Part shown: positions 46,589 to 60,375 of the stretch, one piece after another
How positions within the stretch are numbered: the first letter of the stretch is position 1
How the letters are laid out: every line of letters begins with the position of its first letter
Source of the DNA: Larimichthys crocea
Lineage: Eukaryota > Chordata > Actinopteri > Sciaenidae
DNA: 64,000 bases
Assembly (NCBI RefSeq): GCF_000972845.2
Contig: NC_040013.1
Coordinates: 6,254,550-6,318,549 of the forward strand
Direction of reading: 5' to 3'
Program-made: the position numbers and the translations under genes
Notes under the pieces: model-generated
What the model saw: only the letters and a program-made list of their open reading frames with translations
What the model was told of the DNA's origin: nothing
Database searches by the model: none

Positions 46589-47226
46589 AGGGAGGGCGCA
46601 TGAGCGCGCGAGCCAGCCAACGGGTGAAGTGCGCGTGCTCTGTCGCCGTCGCCGCCGCCGCTTCAGAGCAGAGAGGATCGGTTTATTCAGCTGCTGAATG
46701 AAGGACGGAACGGAGGGAAGGATGAACACATAGATGAGAACAGGATGAGTGAGTGAATGAATGAACGGATCCTGACCCGGGCTTCTTCTTCCAGAGTACC
46801 GGACCGCTGAGAAGACACAGACAACGTGTGTATTCCTCTGTTATTACTCTGATTCACGTTTTCCTTTTATTATTATCAGTGCGTGAGAGCCGTGTGTGTG
46901 TGACAGCAGCAGGCAGTCCGTGTGTGTCAGAAGTAGATGGGTGCGATCACTTTGACACTTGCGTTAATTGCAGCGGGCGGTGTAATTTGCACACATCTGT
47001 ACGTGCGTGCGTAAATACCGGGCACAGGGAGACACCCTGGAGGAATCTCCTGGACACCGGACAGCAAAGCATGACCGGGGAGGGTCTCTCTCAGGTGTGT
47101 GCGACACACACAGAGCAGAGCACTGCCCTGTCCGGGAGACGCCTTCAGTCCCGCTCCAATTAAGCATTTATCCAACGCACAGTCTGCCCTGCTCTCCGCT
47201 GGAGTGAGAGACTCGGTGGAATAACG
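46589..47226 (+). promoter_or_regulatory. CpG-rich promoter and candidate non-coding first exon of an unidentified gene
   Basis: An isolated GC- and CpG-rich block (gcgcgcgagccagcc, gtcgccgtcgccgccgccgc) stands out from AT-rich surroundings. It ends in a strong plus-strand donor, AATAACG|GTGAGTGG (donor at 47227). No convincing coding frame starts inside, so it reads as a 5' UTR exon. The first coding exon is not within the remaining 17 kb. By 11q13-type synteny a gene with a large first intron is possible, for example a neurexin, but nothing in the sequence identifies it. Confidence 0.5.
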
Positions 47227-47489
47227 GTGAGTGGCAATTTCCCCCAAAAGCTGCGCGGGTATAACCCTGTATAACCGAGCGGGGCTCTGGACCGTGCAGG
47301 CTGCCGGTGAGAGAGGATGAGATTGGGTTAGAGAACGTACCCAGGATTAGAGGGACTGCGCACCTGGTCAGGGTGCACGGGAGGAACGGACGGTGTATGT
47401 GCAGACGGTGAAGTCCGTGAGGTGGAGGAGGGAAATAACCAGTGACTAAACTGCAAGTGCACAATATCTGATGAATTATTTCATACAGA

Positions 47490-47746
47490 ATTTTGTGTTA
47501 GTGATGGCGATGATGATGATGGTGATGGTGAAGGGAATTTTGATGATTGGACATGGGTTGATTTTTATTGTTTTTTATTATATTAAATATATATTATATC
47601 TATATATCGTGTGCATTTCAAATTGTTTTAGTCTTATCAGTATGATGATGGTGATGCTGCTGCTGCTGATGATGATTATATGATGATGAAGATGGTGCTG
47701 GTGATGATTATTATTGTTATTATTTTTATGGTGGTTGTGGTACGAG

Positions 47747-47789
<43 letters not shown>

Positions 47790-48140
47790 AGCCAACTAAA
47801 AGATTAAGATAAAATTGTGGCATTAAAAATCACAACGAGGACATATGGTGGTAGTTCTGATGATGATGGTGATGGTGGGGGTGGTTTTATAACCACTGTC
47901 AGGGTGATGAAGATGCTGACATTTATTTATTATTATTATTATGCCAGTGCAGATCAAAGTTTCGAGATTAAAAGTTTTGATGAGGATAGCTGAGCTAGGG
48001 CAACGTGATGAAGATGATGACGATGGTGTCATGTTAACAGTTATGAAGGTATAGTGGTAGTTTTAAAGATGATGATGGTGATGATGATGATGATGGTAGA
48101 GTTAGTTTTATAACAGCTGAACTAAAGGCAGCGTGACGAT
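47490..48140. repeat. GAT/GGT-rich degenerate trinucleotide region
   Basis: About 650 bases dominated by gatgat, gatggt and tattat triplets. A pure (GAT)n run lies at 47748-47789 and shorter runs near 47499, 47642, 47858 and 48068. Unique AT-rich words separate the runs. It lies 0.3 kb after the candidate exon donor. The His- and Asn-rich open frames on the minus strand are by-products. Confidence 0.8.
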
Positions 48141-49794
48141 GATGAGCAGGATTCTTTCAACAATGATAAATAATGAACTTAAAGACATGTCACGCTCAAT
48201 AATTCAAACACACGAGCTGTAGATTGATTTGCATATCTCAAATGTTTCAGCTTCCATCAGCAATAGTAAGTCTTTGTGTTAAGTAAGCAGCTTTGATGTC
48301 CTATAGCTGGCTGCTGTGGACTGCTGCTCCATGTGGACCCATGTACCCGAGCCAATGTGGGCCACGTCTGCAGGGTGGTGATACATGAAGCAACATGCTG
48401 AGCAATTCAGACACGCGAGGCTGTTTTTCAGCAACCAGAAAATGCTCAAAAATATAACACAAAAAAGTTCAATTGTCAAAAAGGCCGTCTTGTTTATAGG
48501 CCGTGACACAGAAACAAGTTTTTGAGACAAGACGAAACTTTGTTGATGAGTAAATTTCCAAAAGAAGCAGACTTCTAGTTATTTAAAACAAAACCACACG
48601 CAACCCACTCATTTTGTGTATATTTTTACCCTCAGCTAACTCGGACGCACAGCAGTATGTTTTGGGCTCCCCATCCGTGTTGAATTTGTTCCATCTGTCC
48701 CGTTATTCATCCTGGATAAGCTGTGACTGTAAATGACTGCAGGTCCAGAGAAACCAGGTGTTTGGATGGAAAACTGCATGAATTTATTCATTATTTTGTG
48801 AGCGGAGAGGCCCTAATTCTAGAAATGTCAATATTGACATTGATTTGGTCGGGCTGTCACATTTATAGTCCACATCTAGCAATGTTTGTGCTTTGTTTAT
48901 GCACGTAATACATGCTCCCTTCGTACCTAAGTCTCTCTGTGTGATTGTGCTGGTGCCATAAATACCCAAGACTCTCTCTCTTTGTCTGCGGTTTTCTTTC
49001 CTGTGACTGTATCCTCAACTAATCCATTAATGACTTAAACAACACACTCACTTCCCCGCTGGAGGAGGTGGTAACCCACATCTTGGCCTCTATTCTTGTC
49101 CGTGTTAATCTGGTTATGTGTATAGCTGGCACCGGTCTCTCATTGCTTGTGTCGTTACAGATTACTGACCTCCGGGATCCCGCTACTGTGAGCATAGCAT
49201 GTCTTGGCCAATAGCTGGGATGGACAGGAAGGTCCCCGTGGTCATAATCTTCTTCGCTCCTGTGTGTTTGTGTGTGTACATTGTGTGAGTGTGTGTGTGC
49301 GTTGCATGCTGTTAGTATTGTCAGTAGGGAGGGGGTTGTTAGCCTGTAGATAGATGCCTTGTGTTCTGAATGGTGTGGCAGCAGCAAGCTGTTGATAATG
49401 ACTGGGAAGTAGAAAAAGAAGAAGAATGACTCATGTAGCCAATAGCACAGGCTTCTGACAGTTTCAACTTTTTTTTGCTTTTTAATCGAATGGTTGATTG
49501 TAATTAGCCTGCACAGCTCACTGTAGAGGGGGTGTCCTTGCATTACAAATGGGAGATTTTGCCTTGAGGTGAAACTTAACATTCAAATCTTTAAAACACT
49601 AACCAATTATTTTTATGGTCCACCTATGGCCTTCAGGGCTAAAACTGTTCTCCAAGGCGGTGACCTTTACAAATAGTGAAAGTCATAATTAAAAATTTTC
49701 TCCCTGATATTGTCCATTGCCAGTAAAAAGCCCCAAAGTGTTATAATAATCAATAATCATATGAATAATTAGTATATTACATGAATTAATTTTT

Positions 49795-50130
49795 TTGTTT
49801 TGAGTTTGTCAGAGCAAAAAAGAAAGTGTTATGAACCACCCAGCCAGTTTTGGATGATTAAAATTATCATAAAGTTTATGAAATTAGGCGTCAAAATCAG
49901 GTAAAAATTCATTCTCAGCTCCAGGATTGTGGGGGCGTGTCCGCTGAATGTGATGAAGCCACGCCCACTCATGTCACTCAACATGTCAGAGGAGTTCAGA
50001 AAATGACATGACTAACTTTGAAACACTCTGAGAGAGATGAATTAATCTCCATCTCTCTGCTAGGGGTGCAGGGGTATGCTCAGGGTGGCCTCAGCGTGTC
50101 ATCGAGCAGAATTGCCTTTACACAGACTTT
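49795..50130 (-). repeat. dispersed repeat, copy 2 (inverted relative to 17500-17995)
   Basis: Reverse complement of the repeat at 17500-17995, sharing long blocks such as acacgcccccaca, tttttacctgattttgac and gcatacccctgcacccc. It spans the same order of features without the segmental duplication, so it defines the element independently of unit A and B. Confidence 0.8.
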
Positions 50131-50354
50131 AAAGTTCAAACTCAAAATGTAATTTTAGCATTTTTTAGCTAGGTGATCATGGAAAAAATTAAATATTTAA
50201 TAAACAAATCAATTACATGGTTATATTTCTCAAATGGTTTGAACTATAACCCTCTGTTGGGTTCATATATTTGCAAATCTGATTCTGATGGAGTGAGTAC
50301 CTCACCAGCCATGAACCTCACCACACGTCACTGGGTGTAAGCTCAGTGTAGGCT

Positions 50355-50705
50355 ATAACTATTGACGGTATATAATTAATGGACAGAGCTTCTGGGTCTG
50401 TGAAGTAAAGCCAACACATGTTTTCTAATGGCCAGCAGGGGGCAGCTCCGTTGGCTTTAAAAAGAAGTCAGATTGTATAGAGTCTTATGGGAAAATAAGC
50501 CTACTTCTCACTTCATTTATCATCTCAGTAAATGAGTTTATGGTCTCGATTGCTAGTTTAAAGTCTTCTTCCATACAGCATGATGTTTAGTTTGTAAATT
50601 TTGATCTAGTTTAGAGTAAAATAGATGATAAATTGGGTATGTTTTGGGGCGTGGCCACCTTTTGGTGAGTCAGTCAGTGACTGGTTGTCAAATATACTTC
50701 AACGT
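50355..50705. repeat. dispersed teleost repeat (gccagcagggggc type)
   Basis: Contains in order gccagcagggggcagctccg, tcttatgggaaaataagcct, acttctcactt, gagtttatggtctcgattgc and ggggcgtggccacctttt. This layout is widely seen in percomorph genomes. Only one copy lies in this window, so the call rests on recalled family appearance. Confidence 0.6.
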
Positions 50706-53700
50706 TGTTGTTGTTTTAGCTAACAGGGGCTAAGTGACTCTGATGAGCAGTTGTTGAGATAGCTTACTTAGAAGAGGCAGGTTTTCAATGATCTATAAAT
50801 GATGAATGAAATTAAATATCAGTTCATTTATACATTTTCTTCAATTTATTGTGTCCCCATGCTTTTCCCCGAAATGGATCATTAAACTTGATGCTCGGAA
50901 ATTGGCATAAATCCAAATTTTAAGAAGTCCACTCCATCTCCTTCATCTGTTTTGATTGCCGCTTTAATCAGGATAATTTCGGGAGGCATTTTAATCTTAC
51001 TGCAACCTGTGAGTTTCCCCTTAGGGCTTTAAAAAGCGTGGCGTCCTGCCTACAGGTTGATTAATTAAGTCACTATAACAATAGAATGCGAGGACAGTGA
51101 TAGATCGTAGTGTTCATCTCTGCTCTGGCTGTGACACAAAGTCGTTGGCCTCCCCTGTTTCATTTTAAGCGGTGTTTGACATTCATGGAAGTCAGTGCCC
51201 AGTACGCTGCCTACTTTGCCCAAACACCACATCACATATTGGCACCTCAACACTTGCTGGACCAGAGTCCACTGCAAATGAAGCCCAATAGGCGGTGCTT
51301 ATACTGTCAAACCAGTCTATCAAACTGTACATCCAGTGCAGACATTTATTAAATTCAACCATAAAGTTAGAAGATATAGTTTGACTTAATGCCTGACTGT
51401 TTATTATAAGGCCTAGAAAAAAAATCAAGATCAAAGTAATGCACCTCAACCAAGTATCAAAGGAAGCTAAATACTCTGCTAGAAAAATCAATAATCACTT
51501 ACACACAGAGGGCTGGAACAATATAGGTTTCAGATATATTGTGGATGTAACACCCTCTGAGTTTAAAAAACCAATAAAGATGAGTAGTGCCGACCTAATA
51601 TCACCCTGATTTGCCTCATGGGGCCAAACAGGTTGGCCATGCCTCTCACATCATTCATTCCACTCCGTTTCCAATCACTCCCAAAGCATCACTTCAGGGA
51701 TTCATTTGACACGTTTATTGCCAAATGGTGTGATTTCCAAGCTGGGCAGCAGTTTCTGATGTACCAACAGTGATCTCACTTGCACGGCAGACTGATTTGG
51801 ACCTCACACTTGTGTACCTCACTTAGTCCTTCAGAAGTAAAGTGGCAAATGATGAACTGAGTCGTTAATATCCCGTAGCACTGAACGCGCCATGCACCAT
51901 TTTCCACCCTCATATTGACCAAAGCAGAAAGGTCAGTGGGATCCTGCTGTATTACTCCCCCCGTAAGTAATTACAGTATTTGTGTTTAATCACTTGTGGT
52001 AAATGTATTGTTTGAGAATTTATCACACGCATGTGTAAACACATACTGTAAGCCAGGGTGAAGTTATTTTCTCTATAAAGCACATCCATAAAAACTGTTT
52101 TGTTACTAGCACCTTCCTGTGTTGTGAAGATCATAAACCTCCAGATTTTATGTACATATTTATGTAGACAGAGAGGAGCTTAATGTGCACGCTGAGGGAG
52201 GAGTGTTAAAGGAGAATAGCTTTCCTACACTGGCATTATTTCCTGTATTCCGTTTGTTTTTGTTATGTCATCGTGTACCTTACTTATCCCCACAGGTAAG
52301 TGGCAAATGTAAATCACATTGTTTACAGATGCATCAGTTTCTACAAATGCTCATCAATCAAACAAGGAACAATCCATCACAGTCTAACCAGAGAGAGCAG
52401 GTCCTCTATGTACAGTCACCTCAATAGATTAGGATGTAGTGCAGCAGCACTAAGGACATGATGTAGAGGGAGGACAAGTAAGTATACCAAAAAGAAAACC
52501 GCAACACTTGAGCATCATTTCATTCCAGAAATTCACAGATTGAAAAATATGTAACAGTGAAGAACGCATCATGGGACTGCGCCTCAGTTTGTTGTTCCGA
52601 GACTGTCAAGCTATGAAATAATGAGCTTGGTAAAAAAAAAAACATTATGTAACATAAGCAACATACCCCCATCTCCAACAATTAATGTGACTTTGTGTGT
52701 TTTTGGTTGCAATTGGGACGTACCAATCTAAAATAATATCAAAAAAGTGTTTTGGGGTAAATCATTGCAGAACTTCCAGACAAATTCTGCTCTCAATCTT
52801 GGTCACTAGCTATCCCATAATGCCCTGCAAAGCGAGCTGCACACTGTCATTAATGCAGAATGAGGATGTAGCAGCATAGGTGTGTTTTATAGTTTGTGAA
52901 TTCAAGTTTTCATTTATAAGAATTCAAAAAGTTACACCTCATCTCAATCATATTTTTCAAACTGATAAATGTATTTTAAATAATGCTTTAGTAGAAAAAT
53001 AACATGTTCATCTCTAGTCAGCCATGACTGGCTGAGGATTTTTCTGCATGGAGGACCATTTAAAACCCCTCGACCCTGTAATTTATCCATCTTTAATGAT
53101 TAGCTGCAATCCCACATGACTGCTGCTGCGCTCGGTCATCTCTGTGTCCTTGAGTCAGTTCATGTGTAGTTACAATCAACAACTCACACACGAAGACAAA
53201 TCTGTCCTCGAAATCCAAAACTGTGCGCATAAAAGTCAAACTCTAGCAACCTAAAACTGACAGACTCAAATTTACAGACGGACACAAACACTCCTGATGG
53301 CGCCGTCGTTACTGTCATCCCACCAGGTGATGTTTAAAGATGAGCTGGGCATTGGTATGCAGAGAGGTTCGCCTCGCCGCTGCTAAGAATAGAAAACACC
53401 AAGGTGGAGGGAAGACATTTGTTTTGCGAGTAACCTCAGCCTATGACACGACACACACACACTCCGTGTGACAGTGTGTGTGAGAGACATAGTAACTGTC
53501 TGTCTCTGCGTTTGTAGGTGTGTGTGTGTGTGAGATCTGTATTTGATGATTCATAGGGCAGACTGTCCCGGAGATGTTGTTGTTGTTGTTGTTGCCGATG
53601 TTGTTGTTGCCTTAAATTACTTTTCAGGGTATTGCTTGATGCTTGGCAGCATGAGACTGCGCTAAGTGGAGAAAAGTGACTGAGGTGGTTAAGATTTCTG

Positions 53701-55725
53701 AAAGATAGTGGAAGACACAGAACGGTGGGAAAAAAAATAAATAAAAAAAAGCAACCTTGTTGCATCTGTCGTTTTCTCAGCTGCTCTCTGTGGCCACATT
53801 CAGCACAATCTGCTCTTTTGAATTCATGAATGGGCTGCATGATGTGAAATGAAGGTATCCAATCAGCTGTGAAAATGGGCACGGATGATGAATTGACCTT
53901 TATTGCCTTCCTGAGTGGACGGGCTTGAATAGGCGCCATGTGAAGTGAGCAGTTGCAGAAAGCATTGTGCGTTTTTTTTTTTTACAAGGATTCTGAAGCA
54001 TTAAGCTAAATTGAGGCGAGTGTGAGCCTCTTTGGAGTGGCTACTGGTTGTCGAATAGATGAAGCCCTTGTTTCTGAAGCACAGATTTATTTCCGGACTC
54101 CCGCTACCTCCGTCCCTCCCTTCTCTGCCCTGTTATTTTTCATTTCTCTTTCCCTCCCCACCCTGTTTGTACAGCTTCTACTCTTTAATTTTCTCCATCC
54201 CTCCTGTCTCCATGTCTGTCTAACTCTCTCTGTCCTCCCTCTCGACTCTAGTCTGTCTGTCTGACTCTTTCTGTGTATACTGGCGTTAAAATCTCATATA
54301 TACTGCATGAAAAATGATGAAAAACATAATCTTTTTGAGACGTGGAACAATCCCCTCCTTTAATCAAGCGCACAAATTCTACATTTGAACACATTCACCC
54401 ATAAAAATATAGATTAGCAACACTTAAAGTATGGGAAATGTGATAAATATAAGTTGTACCCTTCAAAATAAAAGTTTGCGTTAAATCCACTGGATAACAG
54501 GGATGTACTGCATAAAGCCCTGTTCATCATTTAGTCCCATGAGTGTCTGTCGCCTACTGAGACACAGATTCAGTCCAACCTTGTAATGCTGTTATTACTG
54601 TCATACTGTTGGATCAACTTTTCAGATGCACTTGGAGTTCTTGGAGCACTTTGCTCCAATTATCTTCCGTGCTAAAATGGCATCCTTCGGTGCAACAGTG
54701 TGGCAAAATGAGAATAAGTGTGGATCAGGAGGAGCACAGAATCTCTAAATAAAAACAAGCGCGATGGCTTAATCCGACACGCAGGCCTCCATCCACTGAT
54801 TAGAGTGCAGAGCAGCATTATACAGGTGGAGCATCAGTGTCTGACATTACGACTAAACATCCTTCAACAATGCTCCTGTGCCGCCAGAACAAGCTGAAAT
54901 GCTACCATGTTACGAACACTACAACAAGGAATAACCTTAGCTCAGACGATCACACACACAATATAAGCACTCGCATGTATTAAAATTGGAGGACAGAATG
55001 AGAAAAGGAGGATCAAGGAGGTCAATTGATTCTGTATGTTGGGGACTTTGTTGATTTTGTTTCCACCTCAAAATACAATATAAACACACTTTTATGAGTG
55101 ACTGTTGCCTAAGTAATCTTACATATGCAAAACTAGAAGAATCAGAACATTTCAGCACATTAATCCAGTTATTTTGGAACAAGCTGTAAACGCAACACCA
55201 TGTATGTGTGATATGGGTGGCGCGTAAGCAGACACAGATTTAAATAATATTAGCATTTGTTTGGAGTTCTGCTTTTGGACACTAGATAAATATGATTCCA
55301 ATAGCACTTTCTTTTAAATCTGCTTACAGAAATATCCGTCTCTTGCTAAATGCTCCGCTGTGCTCACCAGCGAGTCACTAACTTTCTGTCTGCTGTCCTG
55401 GTAGTGCACACTGGAGGTTTTCTTTTACTGAAAATGGTGCTTAGAAATGAAGCCAATGCTAAAAACTGTAATTTCTCGAGCGTCCGCATGATGCACATCT
55501 GGCCGGCGTCGTATATTCTCAGCTTCAAAACAGTGACGTCAGCAAAAACAACCAAAACAAGCTGAAAGATGCTAAAACCATCCGCAGTGTTGTTGGTAAT
55601 TCTCTGTGTGTTCATCATATGAAACACTTCCTCCATATGATATATAGTCAGTTGACCCATTGTTGTCATTTTTTGCATATGATCTTTTCACCTCTTCACT
55701 CATATTTTTGTTCAGCAGATTCACC

Positions 55726-55726
<1 letters not shown>

Positions 55727-55772
<46 letters not shown>
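55727..55772. repeat. CTGT tetranucleotide microsatellite
   Basis: Uninterrupted (CTGT)n run in pyrimidine-rich sequence that continues as tctctct and CT-rich DNA to about 56110. Confidence 0.95.
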
Positions 55773-55779
<7 letters not shown>

Positions 55780-56208
55780 ATTCTGTTCTCTCATCCCCAA
55801 ATCCTCTCCTCTCTCTCTCACCTCTGCTTCCCTGCTAGCTCCATAACTCTCTACGGCCTCGTCACCTCGCGCCCTCCTCCATTCTCTGTCAGTCAGTCCA
55901 CTCCTGGGTTGTTTACTACCTTTATCCCCTCTGCTTCACCTCTCTTCTCTTCTCCACCATCGCTCCCATATGTCCGTATTACTGTCTCTCCTGCCCAGCT
56001 CAGTATTCTTTCAATCGCTGAACATCTTCCCCCATCGTGCTCTGTAACATTTCATCTTGCCTTACATTTCCTAATTTATGTATTTGTTTTATTCTGTCCT
56101 GGATGTTTCTATCCTCCTCTCGCCAGGCCTCTTTTTCCTATTCATTTGTGTGTAATCTGTCACAGCAGCATAAACCCAAACTTATCTTATATAATCTGAT
56201 AAGAGTCC

Positions 56209-56210
<2 letters not shown>

Positions 56211-56247
<37 letters not shown>
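56211..56247. repeat. CA microsatellite
   Basis: Uninterrupted (CA)n tract of about 36 bases. Confidence 0.95.
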
Positions 56248-56248
<1 letters not shown>

Positions 56249-56400
56249 ACAAGCTTTCCAGCCACGTTGCATGCATGACTGCAGAGCGTTTCGGCATGCG
56301 ATGTGTGTTTGACGATGTGTTCACGAGTGCATGCATGTGTGATTGTGAAATCTTGCAAGTGTCAGCTTCATCGGACCGGGTGGTTTTCTATGTTGTGTTA

Positions 56401-56403
<3 letters not shown>

Positions 56404-56453
<50 letters not shown>
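56404..56453. repeat. TG microsatellite
   Basis: Uninterrupted (TG)n tract of about 50 bases. Confidence 0.95.
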
Positions 56454-57494
56454 AGGATGGATTGTCGTGTCTGGTGATTTTCTGATTGGATTAAAGGAGG
56501 GATGATGATCATAAGCGATAAAGTGATATGCTGGAAAGCAATAAAAAAAAAAATAATACGTGGCAGGAGTGGACGACAGGCTCTCCTAAATACCCATAAT
56601 CCACTCTGTTGTCATGCTATTACAGACTCTCTCACACACACTCACTGCACATCTCCAGCTTTTCTAGCTGCACACACTTCAGTGCAACTTCCCTTTACAC
56701 ACGTGCTTTCACTGTTCAGGTTTTCATGCTTTTATCTTTGTGTTTGTGGAAGTTTCATGTCCTCTCTGAGCTCCTCAAACCTCAGTGCGAATGAGTGTGA
56801 AAATAAAGCCGTTTTATATCTTTTCTTTATATCTTTCTCCCTGATGGTCTCTCCCCATCGCCTCTTTTTGAAAATACATTTCGGACATAGAGCATTTTCA
56901 CTGCCTCTCCGTGTGAAATAAAGAAAAAGGTGGCGTTGGGGGGTTTATCATACGGAAAAGCATTGAGCTAATGAAAGACTCGCTTCCATTTAACTTCATT
57001 AGTCTTACCGCAGCTCTGTTGCTCCCATTTCCTGAACACAAACAAATCAAAGGCACTCGTGTTATCCATCTGCTCTGTTATCAAACTGTACTGGTTCTTG
57101 GCATCGCTTTCAGGCCCCCCCACACACACACACACAGTGTGACACACCTCTTTTTGGCATTCATTCGAAGAAGCAGTAATTTCTCATCACCACAGGGGTA
57201 TTTACTTTTGAAATTAAAGAAATGGAGGGGAAAGAGGGCAGGCGAGTGCCAACTCTTTATGAATATGGCCGAGCGCGGAGCCAAAGGACTTGCAAAGTGC
57301 ACTTATTTCTTAGCCGGATGAAAGCAGTGACGAGGCGGTGGAGCTGGAAGGAGGATGATGAAAATAAGATTTTGGGGAAAGAACAGAGAGCGAGATGGAG
57401 GGATAACAATAGAGGATTTCATCATAGTGGGATAAAATAAACAAATGATGGCAGATGAGGATGGAGAACTGAACTGAATCTAACATCCTCAGTG

Positions 57495-57840
57495 ATATAG
57501 CAATAGGATTTGACACTATATTGGTCAGCTGATACGTCTATCGCAGACGTATTGGTATAGGTTTCATATGTTATCTGATATGTGCCCCAGTGTATTATGC
57601 AGAAAATGCTTATGGTAATATATTGATGTATATTATACTGTGGCAAGCAGCACGGAGTGAGAAGAAGAAGCACCTCTCAGCAATTAAAGCCAACTATAAA
57701 ATTGGCTGATAATGTATTATGTAAAATTACATACACATAAACAGCTAAAAACTTCACTATATCGGCAACACCATATTTATAATTGGTGAATTTTGGCACT
57801 CTAAAATCAGTATCGCTGTCAGAAATCTTTATCGGTCAGG
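57495..57840. repeat. possible dispersed repeat with tatcgg-type words
   Basis: Contains scattered atattggtcagctgatacg, attggctgataatg, atatcggcaac and tttatcggtcagg words that resemble a decayed fish repeat with repeated TCGGC/GCCGA motifs. Boundaries are uncertain. Confidence 0.25.
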
Positions 57841-58309
57841 TTCTGTCCATATGCCATCCTCCTGCAGCAGACTTCTCTTTCTTTGCTCTTACCGCTGCTC
57901 ACACACCGATTCATAAACAAGTCAACTTGACTAAATCCTTTGTTTATGAAGTTCTATTCATAAAGTGATAGCCAGTCCCCTCAAATCTCCCTCAAGTCTA
58001 CCTGGGGTAAACGCCTCAGCTGCTGCAAAATGGCCGTGACATGAAAATGGAGAGAAGCTTTGGGTGGAGGTGTGAAGGCATCCGGGGTGAACACTCAACG
58101 ACTGCCGTTCCCTCTGGGTGGTTGGCGTTCAGTGTGTGTTTGTGTTTGTGTTTGTGTTTGTTAAAGAGACATAAAATGCTTCTAGAAGTGTATGTGATGC
58201 TGTGTGTGTGTGTGTTCAACGCTGTGACGACTTTTAGTTGTGAACTCCACGAGAGTTTGTGTGTGTGTGTCATCAGGGCCCCGCAGCATGAAAAGAACAC
58301 TTAAATGAA

Positions 58310-58311
<2 letters not shown>

Positions 58312-58376
<65 letters not shown>
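58312..58376. repeat. TG microsatellite, longest in the window
   Basis: Uninterrupted (TG)n tract of about 65 bases. Confidence 0.95.
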
Positions 58377-58377
<1 letters not shown>

Positions 58378-58520
58378 CCAAGTCAGTGTAGCAAAAAGAA
58401 ATCCACACGAGTGAGGGAACACTATAGGACAGCCTGCATGGAAGTATGGTACATTGTTGTGAGTATGAAAGTTTAAATGTTCACTTTCAATGTTCATATT
58501 CATTTATTTATGCATGATAA

Positions 58521-58545
58521 GTGTGTTTGTGTTTGTGTTTGTGTT

Positions 58546-58588
<43 letters not shown>
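58521..58588. repeat. compound GTGTTT / TG microsatellite
   Basis: Several gtgttt hexamers lead into a pure (TG)n tract. A shorter gtgttt cluster is at 58134-58160. Confidence 0.95.
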
Positions 58589-60159
58589 ACACATAAGCTA
58601 ACTAGCTCCCCCAGGCTCTCTGCTATCCTCTCTGTGTGTGACATTAGCAAGGGACGGAAGTCTGAGCACCGCGCTGCCAGTACCTCTTAACATCATACAC
58701 ACATGGGGAAAAAACAAACAAACGGAGGCTGGCAGATCCTGGATATGAACATCTGCAATATGACTTGCACTCAGAGTGTGTATGTCTGTGTTCGTGAGTG
58801 TGATCAAACCATATCCATGACTTCCTATCCATAGAAAGCTGGGGGAAGGTTATACTGATGATTGTGTGTTGCGTAATGCCATACGTGTAATATGCATTAT
58901 GAGATTGCATATACTTTACATTATGGGGATTATCTAAAGCCACAGTTTGAGACTTGTCATACTGCCACGGCCAGTTAGAGGGAAGGCTTACACTCTCACA
59001 GCACGCAGTCCACATCGGCATGGAGGCTATAAAACACTCTCTGTTTTGTTTGTTACTCATTATGAATCGCTAAACACCTGCACGCCCTGTGACATCAAAT
59101 ATATCACTGTAGCGATGCATGAAGAGCACACACGACATCGCACGGCACGGTTAAATAAATAAAGCATTCATTTAGAAGAGTGATCAAACACGTTACAGGA
59201 AATTTCAATCAGAATCGAGTAGCATGCCGTCATGGCACGGCGAAATTCATGAGAAAGGGCAAATGGAAATAAACGATGCTCAGCCAGATTATAATAAAGA
59301 TTTTCATTTCATTAAAACATTACACTTCATTTTGCCTTTGAGCTGCCATTGATGTGACTGTCTGCCCGAAGCTTGGAAACACGCACTTAGAGTTAAAATC
59401 ATCACAATAATAATATGTGGAATTATGACTCTAGAGTCAGTTGGTAGTTTAATCAAACGGCTTTTGTCAGGAAGGTAATCATGTTCAGTTTTTATTGAAA
59501 CTCTATCTATTAGAAATGATTAATTGAAATCTAGGTTAGTTTGGAATGTGTCATGTGCCCATAGTGACTCATACCACTCAGAGAAACAAGTCTTACACAA
59601 GTAACTGTTTGGTGTTGTTGAGTCATATTGTGTTACCCTCGTTCCAAAATTGTTTTATTCAAAAAGCTACAAACAAATCTCACCAGCCTCTTGAAGTATT
59701 CAAATGATGTATCTCACACGAGTAAAGTTCACTTTTTTTTTTTAATCACTCAGATTAAAGTCCCTGAAAATGTGGTTTCAATCCAATATTTGCTTGTAAA
59801 AAAATCTAATTATTTTTAATGCATACTGTTGCATTAAAGTATGTGACATTGCCTTTACCCAACAGAGCTCCTGCCACTTGCTGAAACTGCTGAAATAACA
59901 CAGGAAAAAGCAGAAATCTGTCGAGTGAAGCAACTAAAACTAATGCAACATTGGAAGAAAACATTGTGTTCATGTTGGATCCTGATACTCAGTAGTAAGA
60001 GTAAAAATATACTTATACTTACTACATCTATATTTCCATTGCTATATTTATGCTTGAGACTATTTGTTGTCTTATCTTTAACTATCATTCTGTCATATCC
60101 TTTATCTACGTCCTTTCACTTACTATTAGCACTTGCCTCCAGTAAATAAAGGTCAATCA

Positions 60160-60160
<1 letters not shown>

Positions 60161-60198
<38 letters not shown>
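60161..60198. repeat. CA microsatellite
   Basis: Uninterrupted (CA)n tract of 38 bases that directly precedes the dispersed repeat at 60200. Confidence 0.95.
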
Positions 60199-60199
<1 letters not shown>

Positions 60200-60200
<1 letters not shown>

Positions 60201-60375
60201 GCTTATGGACATTCAGATGTATACCCGTGGTTAGCAGGAGTTAGGGGTTCAGTGGCTTGCTCAAGGACAACTCAGCAGCACCCAGGAGCAAACTGGAACC
60301 TGTCCAGCTACCAGTCCACACTCCATACTGTGGTCCCTGCTGGCCTTGAACCAAGTCCCCACGGACTGAGCTATA
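60200..60375. repeat. dispersed teleost repeat (cttgctcaaggac type)
   Basis: Contains in order ttcagtggcttgctcaagga, ctcagcagcacccagga, ccagctaccagtccacactc and ggccttgaaccaagtcccc. This is a layout common in fish dispersed repeats. Only one copy is in this window. Confidence 0.6.

Noticed and set aside
47578..48032. His- and Asn-rich minus-strand frames
   Set aside because: Direct translation of the GAT/ATT repeat region.
49019..49582. 187-codon minus-strand frame, the longest in the window
   Set aside because: Composition is unremarkable, it has no recognisable domain, no promoter or splice context, and crosses TG and T-rich tracts.
53436..53939. 167-codon minus-strand frame with a Gln run
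   Set aside because: The Gln run is a TTG microsatellite; the rest matches no family I know and lacks gene context.
55660..56199. 179-codon plus-strand frame
   Set aside because: Carried by the CTGT repeat and following pyrimidine-rich DNA.
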